A DNA stretch of 41,844 nucleotides, from positions 1 through 41,844 of IMG/VR virus record IMGVR_UViG_3300042876_000109. One strand, written 5' to 3'. A program made the position numbers and the translations under genes. The notes under the pieces were generated by a model. It worked only from the letters and a program-made list of their open reading frames with translations. It was not told the origin of the DNA and searched no databases. How positions within the stretch are numbered: position 1 is the first letter of the stretch; each line of letters starts with the position of its first letter. This document shows positions 15,765 through 22,946 of this stretch, piece after piece. Source of the DNA: a virus.

Positions 15765-16304
15765 TTACCTACTTCTTCTAGCTGTCCAGAAGTGTAGATT
15801 ATTAAGTTGAATTACTAATTGAGAAAGCATTCTTTGTCTGTCGTGAGAACCATCAATGTATACGAAAGAAAGTTTACTCTTCTTGAAGTATTCTTCGTAC
15901 TTCTTTGCAATAAGTTCGATCTCCTTTTCTTTGACGTATTCTTCTTTGTCAGTCTTAAATCTTTCTTTGACTGTTTCTAATGGAGCATCGACATAAACTA
16001 CAACGACATAGTGCTTATTTAATTCCTCCCATTTAAGCCAGAAGTTCTTTGAAGGTTTGTATCCTCTTTTTACTTCTGCGTAAGCAATTTCTGTTATATG
16101 AGAACGATCAAAGATTAGATCTTGTTTTCCAACTCTTGCTGCTTCGTAAGCACCAAAGTAAGTACCATTTACAAAACCTCTGTCGTACATCTTATCAGTA
16201 GGCTTAATAGGATTCTTAAATACATCGATACCAGAAAGATCAACGAAGTTCTTGATAAGTGTAGTCTTGCCACTTTTGTCTAAACCTTCAAACAAGAATA
16301 ACAT
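15765..16304 (-). CDS. P-loop deoxynucleoside monophosphate kinase (thymidylate kinase-like)
   Basis: 179 residues from the ATG at 16302-16304, which gives MLFLFEGLDKSGKTT with the P-loop at the usual place; an earlier in-frame start would only add a Lys/Arg-rich stretch overlapping the SSB tail. Other motifs are DRSHITEIAYAE, like the DR motif of thymidylate kinases, and YVDAPLETVKERF with the lid following. It phosphorylates a dNMP. In this context the substrate may be dTMP or hydroxymethyl-dCMP, the step performed in T4 by gp1, which has a different family origin. Confidence 0.87.
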   Translation of the reverse strand: MLFLFEGLDKSGKTTLIKNFVDLSGIDVFKNPIKPTDKMYDRGFVNGTYFGAYEAARVGKQDLIFDRSHITEIAYAEVKRGYKPSKNFWLKWEELNKHYVVVVYVDAPLETVKERFKTDKEEYVKEKEIELIAKKYEEYFKKSKLSFVYIDGSHDRQRMLSQLVIQLNNLHFWTARRSR

Positions 16305-16305
16305 A

Positions 16306-16794
16306 TTATTTCTTAGCAAATAAGTCTTCGTCTTCCTCTTCGTCTTCTTCCTCGTCATCTTCTTCGTCTTCCTCTTCTTCCTCTTCGACTACTTTCTTAG
16401 CTTTCTTTACTTTCTTAACAACAACTTCTTCTTCCTCTTCTTCGTCTTCCTCTTCGTCTTCGTCGACATCCTTAGGCATAGATGCAACCTTTAAGACTTT
16501 GACAGAAAAGTCAGTCTTCTGTCCTTCACCAAGTTTAGTGATTTGAACTTTACTTCCTGGAATAACACTCGCCATCTTAGCTCCGAATTTCTTAGCACCA
16601 GTTCCAAGTTGTTTCTCTTCACCGTTCTCGTTCTTAAAGAGATAGACAGGTTTAATCTTATCGTATTTCTCGTCTTTCTCTGCTCTCCAAGTTAAGTAAG
16701 TGCCGACGAATGAATCACCGACATCTAACTTCAAATACTTACCATTACCTTTAGTAAGTTTTAGAAGTCTCTTGTCTACGTATTTTTCTGACAT
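16306..16794 (-). CDS. SSB-like DNA-binding protein with long acidic tail
   Basis: 162 residues. The first ~105 form a small beta-rich basic domain (KGNGKYLKLDVGDSFVGTYL, then KVLKVASMP). The last ~50 are almost only Glu and Asp with a short Lys/Val patch between, ending EDEDLFAKK. An OB-like domain plus acidic C-terminal tail is the plan of single-stranded DNA-binding proteins such as T7 gp2.5, whose tail recruits polymerase and primase-helicase. It sits directly between the primase-helicase and the nucleotide kinase. No fold-level proof is available by eye. Confidence 0.65.
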   Translation of the reverse strand: MSEKYVDKRLLKLTKGNGKYLKLDVGDSFVGTYLTWRAEKDEKYDKIKPVYLFKNENGEEKQLGTGAKKFGAKMASVIPGSKVQITKLGEGQKTDFSVKVLKVASMPKDVDEDEEEDEEEEEEVVVKKVKKAKKVVEEEEEEDEEDDEEEDEEEDEDLFAKK

Positions 16795-16806
16795 AGTTTT
16801 GTTGTA

Positions 16807-18348
16807 CTAGTTCTCTTCGAACTGAGTAGTCATTAAATTAAAATTAAGATTTAATCTGCCAGTCTCGCCTTTGCGATTCTTAGCTACGATTATGTTTGTT
16901 TTATCCTTATCATCTCCGTCTGGTTTACGATGTAGAAGGATAACTACATCAGCATCCTGTTCTAGATTACCTGAATCTCTTAAGTCAGCAAGTCTTGGTT
17001 CTCTAACTCTACCTCCTTCTTCTGATTTACGATTTAATTGAGTAGGACATAATACAGGAATCATTGTAGCTCTTGCTAGTGATTTAAGATTCCGAGAGAT
17101 ACCACCAACTCTGTTTGTATCGCTTCCGTTCTTAGTACCTTTATCACTTAAGAACTGTAAGTAGTCAACTACAATCAAATCGATCTCTTTATCCATTAAC
17201 CTAGATTCTACGATCTTTACAATATCTTTAGATGTTGCACGAGATAGTTCAGCTACTGCAATTTTCATCTTAGAAAGATTTTCGTATCCTTCTGCTATTT
17301 TCTTCTTGCTAGCAGTCCCATTGATAATAGATGTACAAGGTACTCCCGTATCAAATGAGAGTAATCTTTCGTATAAGTCTAACGATGTCATTTCAATCGA
17401 GAAGAATAATACTTTCTTACCTGCTTTAGCTGCATTGTAAGCAACAGATAAAGCAAACGAAGATTTACCAACAGATGGTCTTGCACCGACTAGAACTAAG
17501 TCACCTGGTCTAAATCCACCATTGAGGTATGAATCTAGAACAGAGAATCCTGTTGGTACAACTTTGATTTTCTCTTCCTTCTTGCTCTCTTTATGCCTAG
17601 ATGCAAGATTTTTTAGATCTAAGATTTCTTTCTCAGTATCATTTTGAGAGAATAATACTCTACCACAGATACTGTCGAATGTTAATCTTAGTTCGTCTTC
17701 TTCTAAAGGAGGTTTGTTATATGTATTCCAATCTCTTACTGCTGGCCATGCAATATATTCCCACATAGACATCGGAGTCTTTGTTAGAATCATACCGCAT
17801 ACTTTAGCAGCAGTTTCATTTCTTCTACCAGATGGTGCTCCTTTCATTAACTCTGGCCAATCGTTTTTCTTTTGTTTTAGAATCTGTGTTAGGAAAAGAT
17901 GTTCTGGAAATTGAGCTATCTTCTTTCTACTAGAGTATTCGTAATTCTTTCCAGACTTATGTAACGATGGTGGAGCTATACAATAACCAGAATCGTTTCT
18001 GATGTCTGTTAGTTCCTTGATCCTTACTGCGTTCTTGAATTTGTCAGAGTACCTATAATAGAAGTGATAGCCTCCTCCTCCAGTTTTAACAGTAAGAGTT
18101 TCAGGAAGGTAGTTTGTAATACCACCTTCTTCGATATCAACTACTGTTAAGTCTGAGATCTTCCCTGTTACGATAGCTAAGTTTGCTTCTGGATATTTCT
18201 CCCACCATTTCTTGATCTCTTTCCTTGTAGCAATTCTTTCAGTGAATTCTTTCCAAGCGAATAGTGGTTTCTTGTCTTGTCCTACTGGTATTACTGAGAT
18301 ACCTTGTTCTCTAAGTCTTAGAGCTGCTTTCTTGCATTTGTTTGCCAT
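16807..18348 (-). CDS. Primase-polymerase / DnaB-type replicative helicase fusion
   Basis: 513 residues from the ATG at 18346-18348 (MANKCKKAALRL). The N-terminal ~200 residues are a bifunctional primase-polymerase (Prim-Pol, AEP) domain: VVDIE (Asp71, Glu73), TGGGGYHFYYR (His95) and DIRNDSGYCIAPPS. After a linker comes a RecA-type helicase of the DnaB family with Walker A GARPSVGKSS (288-297), Walker B IDLIVVDYLQF (389-399), PTQLNRKSE and an Arg-rich DLRDSGNLEQDADVVILL end. One chain thus makes primers and unwinds DNA, as T7 gp4 does with an unrelated primase. The start lies inside the preceding HTH gene, a 38-base overlap. Confidence 0.93.
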   Translation of the reverse strand: MANKCKKAALRLREQGISVIPVGQDKKPLFAWKEFTERIATRKEIKKWWEKYPEANLAIVTGKISDLTVVDIEEGGITNYLPETLTVKTGGGGYHFYYRYSDKFKNAVRIKELTDIRNDSGYCIAPPSLHKSGKNYEYSSRKKIAQFPEHLFLTQILKQKKNDWPELMKGAPSGRRNETAAKVCGMILTKTPMSMWEYIAWPAVRDWNTYNKPPLEEDELRLTFDSICGRVLFSQNDTEKEILDLKNLASRHKESKKEEKIKVVPTGFSVLDSYLNGGFRPGDLVLVGARPSVGKSSFALSVAYNAAKAGKKVLFFSIEMTSLDLYERLLSFDTGVPCTSIINGTASKKKIAEGYENLSKMKIAVAELSRATSKDIVKIVESRLMDKEIDLIVVDYLQFLSDKGTKNGSDTNRVGGISRNLKSLARATMIPVLCPTQLNRKSEEGGRVREPRLADLRDSGNLEQDADVVILLHRKPDGDDKDKTNIIVAKNRKGETGRLNLNFNLMTTQFEEN

Positions 18349-18583
18349 CTTTTTTAGTGATAGTAACTTTCTGGCTCTCAGCAAACTTTACTAGTTCTTT
18401 GCCTTGAATGAAATACTTCTTCTTCTCTTTGTCTCCTCTTGCTACGACACTTATTTGTCCAGAGTGTATGATCTTATAAAGAACACCCAATGACTTGAAC
18501 GGAGAATAACCTTGTCTAGCTAATTGAACGACTTGAGTAGTAGTATACCATTTTTCAAGATCAAAGATAATATCTTCTCTCAT
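18311..18583 (-). CDS. Small HTH / excisionase-like DNA-binding protein
   Basis: 90 residues from the ATG at 18581-18583. WYTTTQVVQLARQGYSPFKSLGVLYKIIHSG, written here only as a position range of residues 12-42, looks like a MerR/excisionase-type winged helix: a TTTQ-VVQLA helix, then SLGVLYKII as recognition helix, then a wing (SVVARGD). The tail is Lys- and Ser-rich. It ends 38 bases inside the helicase gene. It could load the helicase or act as a regulator; both are inferences. Confidence 0.6.
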   Translation of the reverse strand: MREDIIFDLEKWYTTTQVVQLARQGYSPFKSLGVLYKIIHSGQISVVARGDKEKKKYFIQGKELVKFAESQKVTITKKDGKQMQESSSKT

Positions 18584-18584
18584 A

Positions 18585-19346
18585 TTAAACTTTGAGCATC
18601 TCTTCGTACAAAGTACAATCGCAGAAGTATTCATTTTCGTTATGTCTCTCGTAATATTTCTTATCCTGTATCTTAAAGACAACAGCTTGAAGCGATGCAA
18701 GTAAGTCTGAGACTTGCTTCATCGTTCTCTGTGTTTCTAAGATCTGAATAGGTACCTTCTTGATACCTTTACGGAAGACAATATAAACGAATCCTGCTGG
18801 GAGTTTCCCTCTTTCGATTAAATGCCATAAATAATAAAACGTTGGCTGATCAGAAGTATCTACCATTTCCTGTGAATACTTCTTTGAACTTGTTTTGTAA
18901 TCACCTATCTTACCGTTATCTGTAACGAAGTCAACGAATCCTTTGATTGGTGGCAAGTTCAATTTTTGTTTAGTAAGAGGGTCTTGATCGACTCGAAGAT
19001 CGAATGGAACTTCGTGCTCTGTAATTTTAAAGCCTTGCTCTTTAAGCATTTCTGCTTTGTTCTCAGACCAATACTTTAATAATCGTAAAGCTTCTTCCTT
19101 CTCCATTGCGTACTTCTCAACACTCACTTGCTTAACTTTATCTTTTGTGAATTCTTTTTCGAACACATTCACGATGTTTGCTTTATCTCTTTCTGATTGT
19201 TCTAATGCACTATGAAATGCTTTACCAAGTACCAATTGAATTGGATCGTCTGGTAATTTCAAGTACATGATACGTCTGTAGAAATAAAGAAGTGGACATT
19301 TTAAATAATCTCTATAGGCGCTGTAAGAGATTGACTTCGGATGCAT
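18585..19346 (-). CDS. PD-(D/E)XK nuclease (RecB/Cas4-like)
   Basis: 253 residues from the ATG at 19344-19346 (MHPKSISYSAYRDYLKCP). Motifs in order: SxSAYRDYLKCPLLYFYR with Cys17, a GKAFHSALEQ helix with His45, GFVDF (Asp139), IGDYKTSS (Asp149, Lys151) and a DQPTFYYL helix with Gln167. This is the RecB/Cas4-type exonuclease fold. Two Cys at 242 and 244 near the C-terminus together with Cys17 could hold an iron-sulphur cluster, although only three are evident. Likely role: DNA end processing for recombination or degradation of host DNA, next to the replication genes. Confidence 0.88.
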   Translation of the reverse strand: MHPKSISYSAYRDYLKCPLLYFYRRIMYLKLPDDPIQLVLGKAFHSALEQSERDKANIVNVFEKEFTKDKVKQVSVEKYAMEKEEALRLLKYWSENKAEMLKEQGFKITEHEVPFDLRVDQDPLTKQKLNLPPIKGFVDFVTDNGKIGDYKTSSKKYSQEMVDTSDQPTFYYLWHLIERGKLPAGFVYIVFRKGIKKVPIQILETQRTMKQVSDLLASLQAVVFKIQDKKYYERHNENEYFCDCTLYEEMLKV

Positions 19347-19359
19347 CTTAATGTGCAAG

Positions 19360-19854
19360 CTAAGAAGCAATAGCCTCTTTGCGTTTTAGATAGTACGCAG
19401 AAAGGTATTCCTTTTGAGTTGACGAGAAATTCTTCGAATTCTCTTTGATACTAGTGACAGCAGCCTTCAAGTCACTCGTAGTCTTAGCCATCGTCAGATC
19501 ATTAACGAAAGATTGAATCTCTTCGAACTCTTCTTGTTCGACTTTAACACCAACATCTAGTATTTTCTTTTTCTTAGTAGGTTTTACTTCTTCTGCTTGT
19601 ACTTCTGCTTCTTCTGCATCAAATGCATCGATAGTCTTTTGTACCTCTGCGATACAAATATTATCTAGCTTACCAGATAAGACTTCAATGTCTGTACCTG
19701 TTCCAGTGACTGAGCAAAAGATGTCAGCAGTTTCGTATTGTTTCCCACCGTGTGCAGCCATGTTAAGCTTTCTAGCAAATGAACGAGTAACTGTAAAGAC
19801 ATCGTTTGACTCTACATTCTCGTCATTAGCTACAGCTTTCTTTTTCTTTGCCAT
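19360..19854 (-). CDS. Unknown protein of replication operon
   Basis: 164 residues. A Lys-rich start (MAKKKKAVA) is followed by a small domain with FTVTRSFARKLNMAAHGG and YETADIFCSVTG, then a Glu-rich linker with KKKK, and a helical C-terminal part. The central motif resembles small phage proteins of unknown function often found by recombination genes. It lies immediately upstream of the nuclease and may be its partner. Confidence 0.6.
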   Translation of the reverse strand: MAKKKKAVANDENVESNDVFTVTRSFARKLNMAAHGGKQYETADIFCSVTGTGTDIEVLSGKLDNICIAEVQKTIDAFDAEEAEVQAEEVKPTKKKKILDVGVKVEQEEFEEIQSFVNDLTMAKTTSDLKAAVTSIKENSKNFSSTQKEYLSAYYLKRKEAIAS

Positions 19855-19869
19855 AGTATTATAAGTTAA

Positions 19870-20175
19870 TTAGTTAGATAGAACTACTCTTAGTTCTTTT
19901 TCATGTAATAGGCACTGAACTGAGTGCTTCTTATTTTCGTAGACTTTTTGGATTACTAAGTCAGCACATGTTGCGTCTTCTTCTAGAAATGCCTTGATAC
20001 CAGCTTCTAAGAATTTATCATCTACTTTCTCTATAAAGAATTCTTGCAACTTGAACGAACCTTTCCTAGTATGTTGTACACCAGTAACCCTAAACTCTTT
20101 CGGGGATAAAACTAGACTTGTCGGGTTGTTGAAAATACGCGAGAGAATTTTTGTAACGATAGATCGCTTGTTCAT
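19870..20175 (-). CDS. Small protein, unknown function, long overlap with upstream gene
   Basis: 101 residues with a single ATG at 20173-20175. The gene overlaps the 3' end of the 20090-20515 gene by 86 bases in another frame. No later start exists in the non-overlapping part except poor ones, so the overlap appears real. Content is mixed alpha/beta with no known motif. Confidence 0.5.
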   Translation of the reverse strand: MNKRSIVTKILSRIFNNPTSLVLSPKEFRVTGVQHTRKGSFKLQEFFIEKVDDKFLEAGIKAFLEEDATCADLVIQKVYENKKHSVQCLLHEKELRVVLSN

Positions 20176-20515
20176 AGTTATCCAGACCAGATACGTAGAA
20201 ATTCATTTCACCAAGATATCTTTTGTATTCTCCGATATATCCAGCTGTACCGTAGACAGAATAGACTTCTATCAATAGTGCAGCGTTGATGATATCTTTG
20301 ATCTTGAGCAGTTCGAAGAAAATCTCGTCGTGAATGAACTGCCTCTTCAGATATTTAATTTTGATCAACGGTAAGATTGCTTCGAATTCGTCTTGTCCTT
20401 TAGCTTGCACTTGAGCTTTAACTCTTAGCTCGTAATGCTTATATGCTAATGTAACTTTCTTACGAACGTTTCTCCGCATCCTTATCATCGTTGTTTCTTC
20501 TCGTACCCCTGCCAT
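20090..20515 (-). CDS. Basic helical protein, unknown function
   Basis: 141 residues. The N-terminus is strongly basic (MIRMRRNVRKKVTLAYKHYELRVKAQ within residues 10-35), then helices and a Tyr-rich C-terminal part. It starts two bases after the TAA of the upstream gene. Nucleic-acid binding is possible; no family is recognised. Confidence 0.55.
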   Translation of the reverse strand: MAGVREETTMIRMRRNVRKKVTLAYKHYELRVKAQVQAKGQDEFEAILPLIKIKYLKRQFIHDEIFFELLKIKDIINAALLIEVYSVYGTAGYIGEYKRYLGEMNFYVSGLDNYEQAIYRYKNSLAYFQQPDKSSFIPERV

Positions 20516-20516
20516 G

Positions 20517-20930
20517 TTATTTCTTTTTCTTAATAACTATCTTAGTCTTTCCTTCTTTCTTTTTCTTAGGGTACCTTGCTAAGCTTAGCTTCTGAAGTGC
20601 TCTACGTAGATTACGAATACACTTCTTATTAGCTACTTCAGCATCGAATACTCCAAGCGCATCTCCAACCTCATCGAGGAGATCTTGAGTAACTGTTCCA
20701 AGCACTCTAGGTGTTCTCTCTTTCTTTTCTCTCTTTGACTTCGATCTAGTTTTCTTACGTTCAGCAAGTTCATCCTCTGGAAAGATACCTACGTGGTCTT
20801 TAGTTCTTTCCTTAGCATGTTTGATTTGCTGTTCAGTGATATCAAGAATTGGAGTGTCAGAAGTTTCTTCTACTTCTTCGACTTCCTCTTCTTCGATTTC
20901 ATCTTCGAATAAGTCAGCTTTGTTTGACAT
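20517..20930 (-). CDS. Acidic-head, basic-tail protein, unknown function
   Basis: 137 residues. The N-terminus MSNKADLFEDEIEEEE is acidic and carries the LF motif shared with several other proteins of this phage. The middle has basic KKTRSKSKREKKER, and the end is RYPKKKKEGKTKIVIKKKK. The opposed charges suggest a nucleic-acid-binding protein with an acidic regulatory head. Confidence 0.6.
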   Translation of the reverse strand: MSNKADLFEDEIEEEEVEEVEETSDTPILDITEQQIKHAKERTKDHVGIFPEDELAERKKTRSKSKREKKERTPRVLGTVTQDLLDEVGDALGVFDAEVANKKCIRNLRRALQKLSLARYPKKKKEGKTKIVIKKKK

Positions 20931-20933
20931 ATG

Positions 20934-21014
20934 TTATAGCATGATTAACACTCCTACTAATACACCAAGGATGTATGCTAGGAGAATGAGTAAAGCATTA
21001 AATTCGAATCTCAT
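20934..21014 (-). CDS. Single-span membrane micropeptide (26 aa)
   Basis: ATG at 21012-21014 to TAA at 20934-20936. After MRFEFN it is a continuous hydrophobic helix (ALLILLAYILGVLVGVLIML). It fits exactly between the neighbouring genes (stop at 21020, start at 20930), as expected for an operon member. A small inner-membrane protein of the early operon; the function is unknown. Confidence 0.55.
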   Translation of the reverse strand: MRFEFNALLILLAYILGVLVGVLIML

Positions 21015-21019
21015 AGAAA

Positions 21020-21355
21020 TTACTTAGAATGTAACTTCTCTGGGAGTTCTTTAGCAACCTTGACTTTCTTTGACTTACGTAACTCCTTTTTAGAAAGTTT
21101 CTTGCTAGGAGTCTTAGCAACTTCCTTAGCATGTTTGTCGATTGCTTTCTTCACAGCTTTCTTATTCACTTTGATCTCTTTCTTAGAAGCTGCTTTAACT
21201 TCTACCTTGACTGCTGATAAAGATTTCTTGAACGAATCACCTTCTGTAATTCGTAATGTAGCTTTATCAGATGACTTACGTCTGATACGACGTAATGCCA
21301 TACGACTTTCACTTTCTCGAACGAGTTCATCGTTCTTGTTCACTAAGTAGAACAT
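21020..21355 (-). CDS. Histone-H1-like Lys/Ala-rich basic protein
   Basis: 111 residues. After an N-terminal FYLVNKNDELVRESESRM segment and an RRIRRK patch, the chain is a Lys-, Ala-, Ser- and Val-rich low-complexity tail resembling histone H1 or bacterial Hc1-like proteins. It probably coats or condenses DNA. No defined domain is visible. Confidence 0.6.
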   Translation of the reverse strand: MFYLVNKNDELVRESESRMALRRIRRKSSDKATLRITEGDSFKKSLSAVKVEVKAASKKEIKVNKKAVKKAIDKHAKEVAKTPSKKLSKKELRKSKKVKVAKELPEKLHSK

Positions 21356-21408
21356 ACTCTGTTGTTTCTCTGTTAGACTTACAGACTAACGAGATAACGA
21401 TTAGTTAA

Positions 21409-21624
21409 TTATTTCTTCTTTTGTTCAATCTTTGTAGCAACGTATTTTGTACGTATTGCTGATTCACCGAATACATTACGTGCAATGTACTCCTCTTCAG
21501 TTATCTTTATTCCTAGATATGCTAAGACAGCTGATAACTGTTTCTCTGTCTTATTATCGTTCTCGTGAATCTTGTCTCGTAAGAGATCTAATTTGTGTAG
21601 AATCTCTTTTGTTCTTGTAAACAT
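21409..21624 (-). CDS. Small helical protein, unknown function
   Basis: 71 residues. N-terminal coiled-coil-like helix (LHKLDLLRDKIHENDNK), a middle AVLAYLGIKITEEEYIARN segment and a Lys-rich end. It is preceded by the inverted-repeat-rich leader at 21625-21756, so it may be the first gene of a sub-operon running down to 5319. Confidence 0.6.
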   Translation of the reverse strand: MFTRTKEILHKLDLLRDKIHENDNKTEKQLSAVLAYLGIKITEEEYIARNVFGESAIRTKYVATKIEQKKK

Positions 21625-21756
21625 AGTTTTGATAGCCCTAAGGCTTTAATTGTAATGTATCGTATTGTTCTGTATAGATACATTATAATACGATTAGATA
21701 GAAATGTAAATAGATTATGTTTGTTACTGTTTAGATAGTTATTAACATGCGATCTT
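21625..21756 (-). promoter_or_regulatory. Intergenic leader with nested inverted repeats (candidate promoter/operator)
   Basis: 132 bases without a gene. Two interleaved inverted repeats are present: ATCGTATT (21659-21666) with AATACGAT (21687-21694), and AATGTATC (21654-21661) with GATACATT (21677-21684). Between them lies GTATAGATAC (21672-21681), the same motif found four times at 24968-25048. AGCC-CTAA-GGCT forms a small hairpin close to the downstream start. A promoter with an operator is likely. Confidence 0.45.
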
Positions 21757-22068
21757 TTATCGTAGCATTAAAGATGGAGTATCGTAATGGTGTCTATACT
21801 GCCATCCACATCTACAGCAATCGCATTCGTGTACTAAGCATTCTTGCATCTTGACTTCTCGTATCTTGCTAGTACCCTTAATCTGTACGTAACGTATCTT
21901 GTCTCTCATAACACATCCTTTCCTAGTATGGTGATAGAACTGACTAGTATTCTCTAAGTCTCTTGCTTTACTTAACTGTTCATCAGAGACAGATACAGTA
22001 TCATTACCGAACTTAGGAGTAGGTTCCTTAGCTCCTATGAACATCTTCTTCTTTTTCTTGCTCTTCAT
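21757..22068 (-). CDS. Small protein with C-terminal Cys/His cluster
   Basis: 103 residues. A Lys-rich start (MKSKKKKKMF) is followed by a polar segment, and a C-terminal CLVHECDCCRCGWQYRHH cluster that probably binds zinc. No family is recognised. The upstream gene is two bases away. Confidence 0.6.
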   Translation of the reverse strand: MKSKKKKKMFIGAKEPTPKFGNDTVSVSDEQLSKARDLENTSQFYHHTRKGCVMRDKIRYVQIKGTSKIREVKMQECLVHECDCCRCGWQYRHHYDTPSLMLR

Positions 22069-22069
22069 G

Positions 22070-22285
22070 TTATTTACGTATTAGCCAGAGAGTTCTAAGA
22101 ACAAGTCTCAGTGCTTCTCTAGAAGTAATTGATGTCCTAAACAGTCCTCTGATATCATCACTAAGGTAGAACTTCCTTCTGAGACGATTATGATGTAATT
22201 GTCTCTTAATAGGATTTCCTAGTTTATCGAATGTTAGAACGTTAGCATACCTACCGTTTCTAACTGTTTTTAGTACTTTATGCAT
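22070..22285 (-). CDS. Small basic protein, unknown function
   Basis: 71 residues, rich in Arg and Leu (HHNRLRRKFYLSDDIRGLFR), compatible with a small nucleic-acid-binding protein. It begins 10 bases after the micro-ORF at 22296. No family is recognised. Confidence 0.55.
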   Translation of the reverse strand: MHKVLKTVRNGRYANVLTFDKLGNPIKRQLHHNRLRRKFYLSDDIRGLFRTSITSREALRLVLRTLWLIRK

Positions 22286-22295
22286 ATTGTAAGAA

Positions 22296-22352
22296 TTATT
22301 GAACCATTGGTATTAAAAATTTCAGCTGTTTATTCTGCATATAAGCTGCCAT
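22296..22352 (-). CDS. Putative micro-ORF (18 aa), paralogue of the one at 5192-5260
   Basis: ATG at 22350-22352 to TAA at 22296-22298 encodes MAAYMQNKQLKFLIPMVQ. The minus strand of 22333-22356 matches 5188-5211 at 23 of 24 bases and the peptides share the opening MAA(F/Y)MQ. It fits the operon spacing (10 bases before the next start). The 57-base leader upstream, 22353-22408, includes a GATAGT/ACTATC hairpin. Coding is plausible but the element could be regulatory. Confidence 0.35.
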   Translation of the reverse strand: MAAYMQNKQLKFLIPMVQ

Positions 22353-22408
22353 ATTGGCTCGTAAATATAAAAGATGATAGTATACTTAACTATCCTATTT
22401 TGGATTGG

Positions 22409-22777
22409 TTAGGCTGTCAATTTAGCTCTTCGTTTCTTAGCGTATTCTTTAGCATACGCTTTCTGATACTCTGCTAGTTCTTTACCCATCAATTGTATCT
22501 TACGTTTCTTAGAGTCTGCACGTAACTTTCTGAAACGTGCTTTATCAGCGAAGTATCTCTTCTTAAAGTTCTCAGATGCTTGAACGATAAATCGTAATCT
22601 GTATTCTTTGTTTGTATGATATGCAACTGTAACGTAAGAACAATCAAAGATTTTAGCTATCTTAGCAAGAGTATGCCCGTGCTTACGTAGTTCTCTCATC
22701 TCTGACTTCTGTGCTTCAGAGAATCTTCTGTTTAAGCAGAGATGCTTTGGTGTTCTAGGAAATTTAATCGTTGTCAT
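22409..22777 (-). CDS. Helix-turn-helix DNA-binding protein
   Basis: 122 residues. Residues about 18-60 (RFSEAQKSEMRELRKHG, then TLAKIAKIFDCSYVTVAYH) form a homeodomain-like/resolvase-type HTH: helix, turn (GHTLAKIA), recognition helix (CSYVTVAYH). The C-terminal half is a long Lys/Arg/Ala-rich helix. It may be an early transcriptional regulator or a DNA-binding partner of an HNH-type enzyme. The last codons overlap nothing; the start overlaps the previous gene by 14 bases. Confidence 0.7.
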   Translation of the reverse strand: MTTIKFPRTPKHLCLNRRFSEAQKSEMRELRKHGHTLAKIAKIFDCSYVTVAYHTNKEYRLRFIVQASENFKKRYFADKARFRKLRADSKKRKIQLMGKELAEYQKAYAKEYAKKRRAKLTA

Positions 22778-22946
22778 AAATTTTTCTTGTTAGTTTCAAA
22801 ATAGATTTGATATCTTTTAACCAACACCATTGAAGACAGTTACCACATTTTACTATTCGATGATGTGAGTCCTCTTGAGATGTAACGAAGAGAGTATGTT
22901 CTCCGCATCTGTTACATCGATACTTACGTAAATCAATATTGTTCAT
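22764..22946 (-). CDS. Zinc-ribbon miniprotein
   Basis: 60 residues. CNRC at residues 10-13 and CGNC at about 34-37 make a two-knuckle zinc ribbon (YRCNRCGEHTLF ... KCGNCLQWCW). The start codon overlaps the preceding stop as ATGA. Such ribbons bind nucleic acids or proteins; the role is unknown. Confidence 0.68.
   Translation of the reverse strand: MNNIDLRKYRCNRCGEHTLFVTSQEDSHHRIVKCGNCLQWCWLKDIKSILKLTRKIYDND

Noticed and set aside
16302-16358. N-terminal extension of the nucleotide kinase
   Set aside because: The upstream in-frame start adds a Lys/Arg-rich stretch read from the acidic tail of the SSB-like gene; the ATG at 16304 puts the P-loop at the usual distance.
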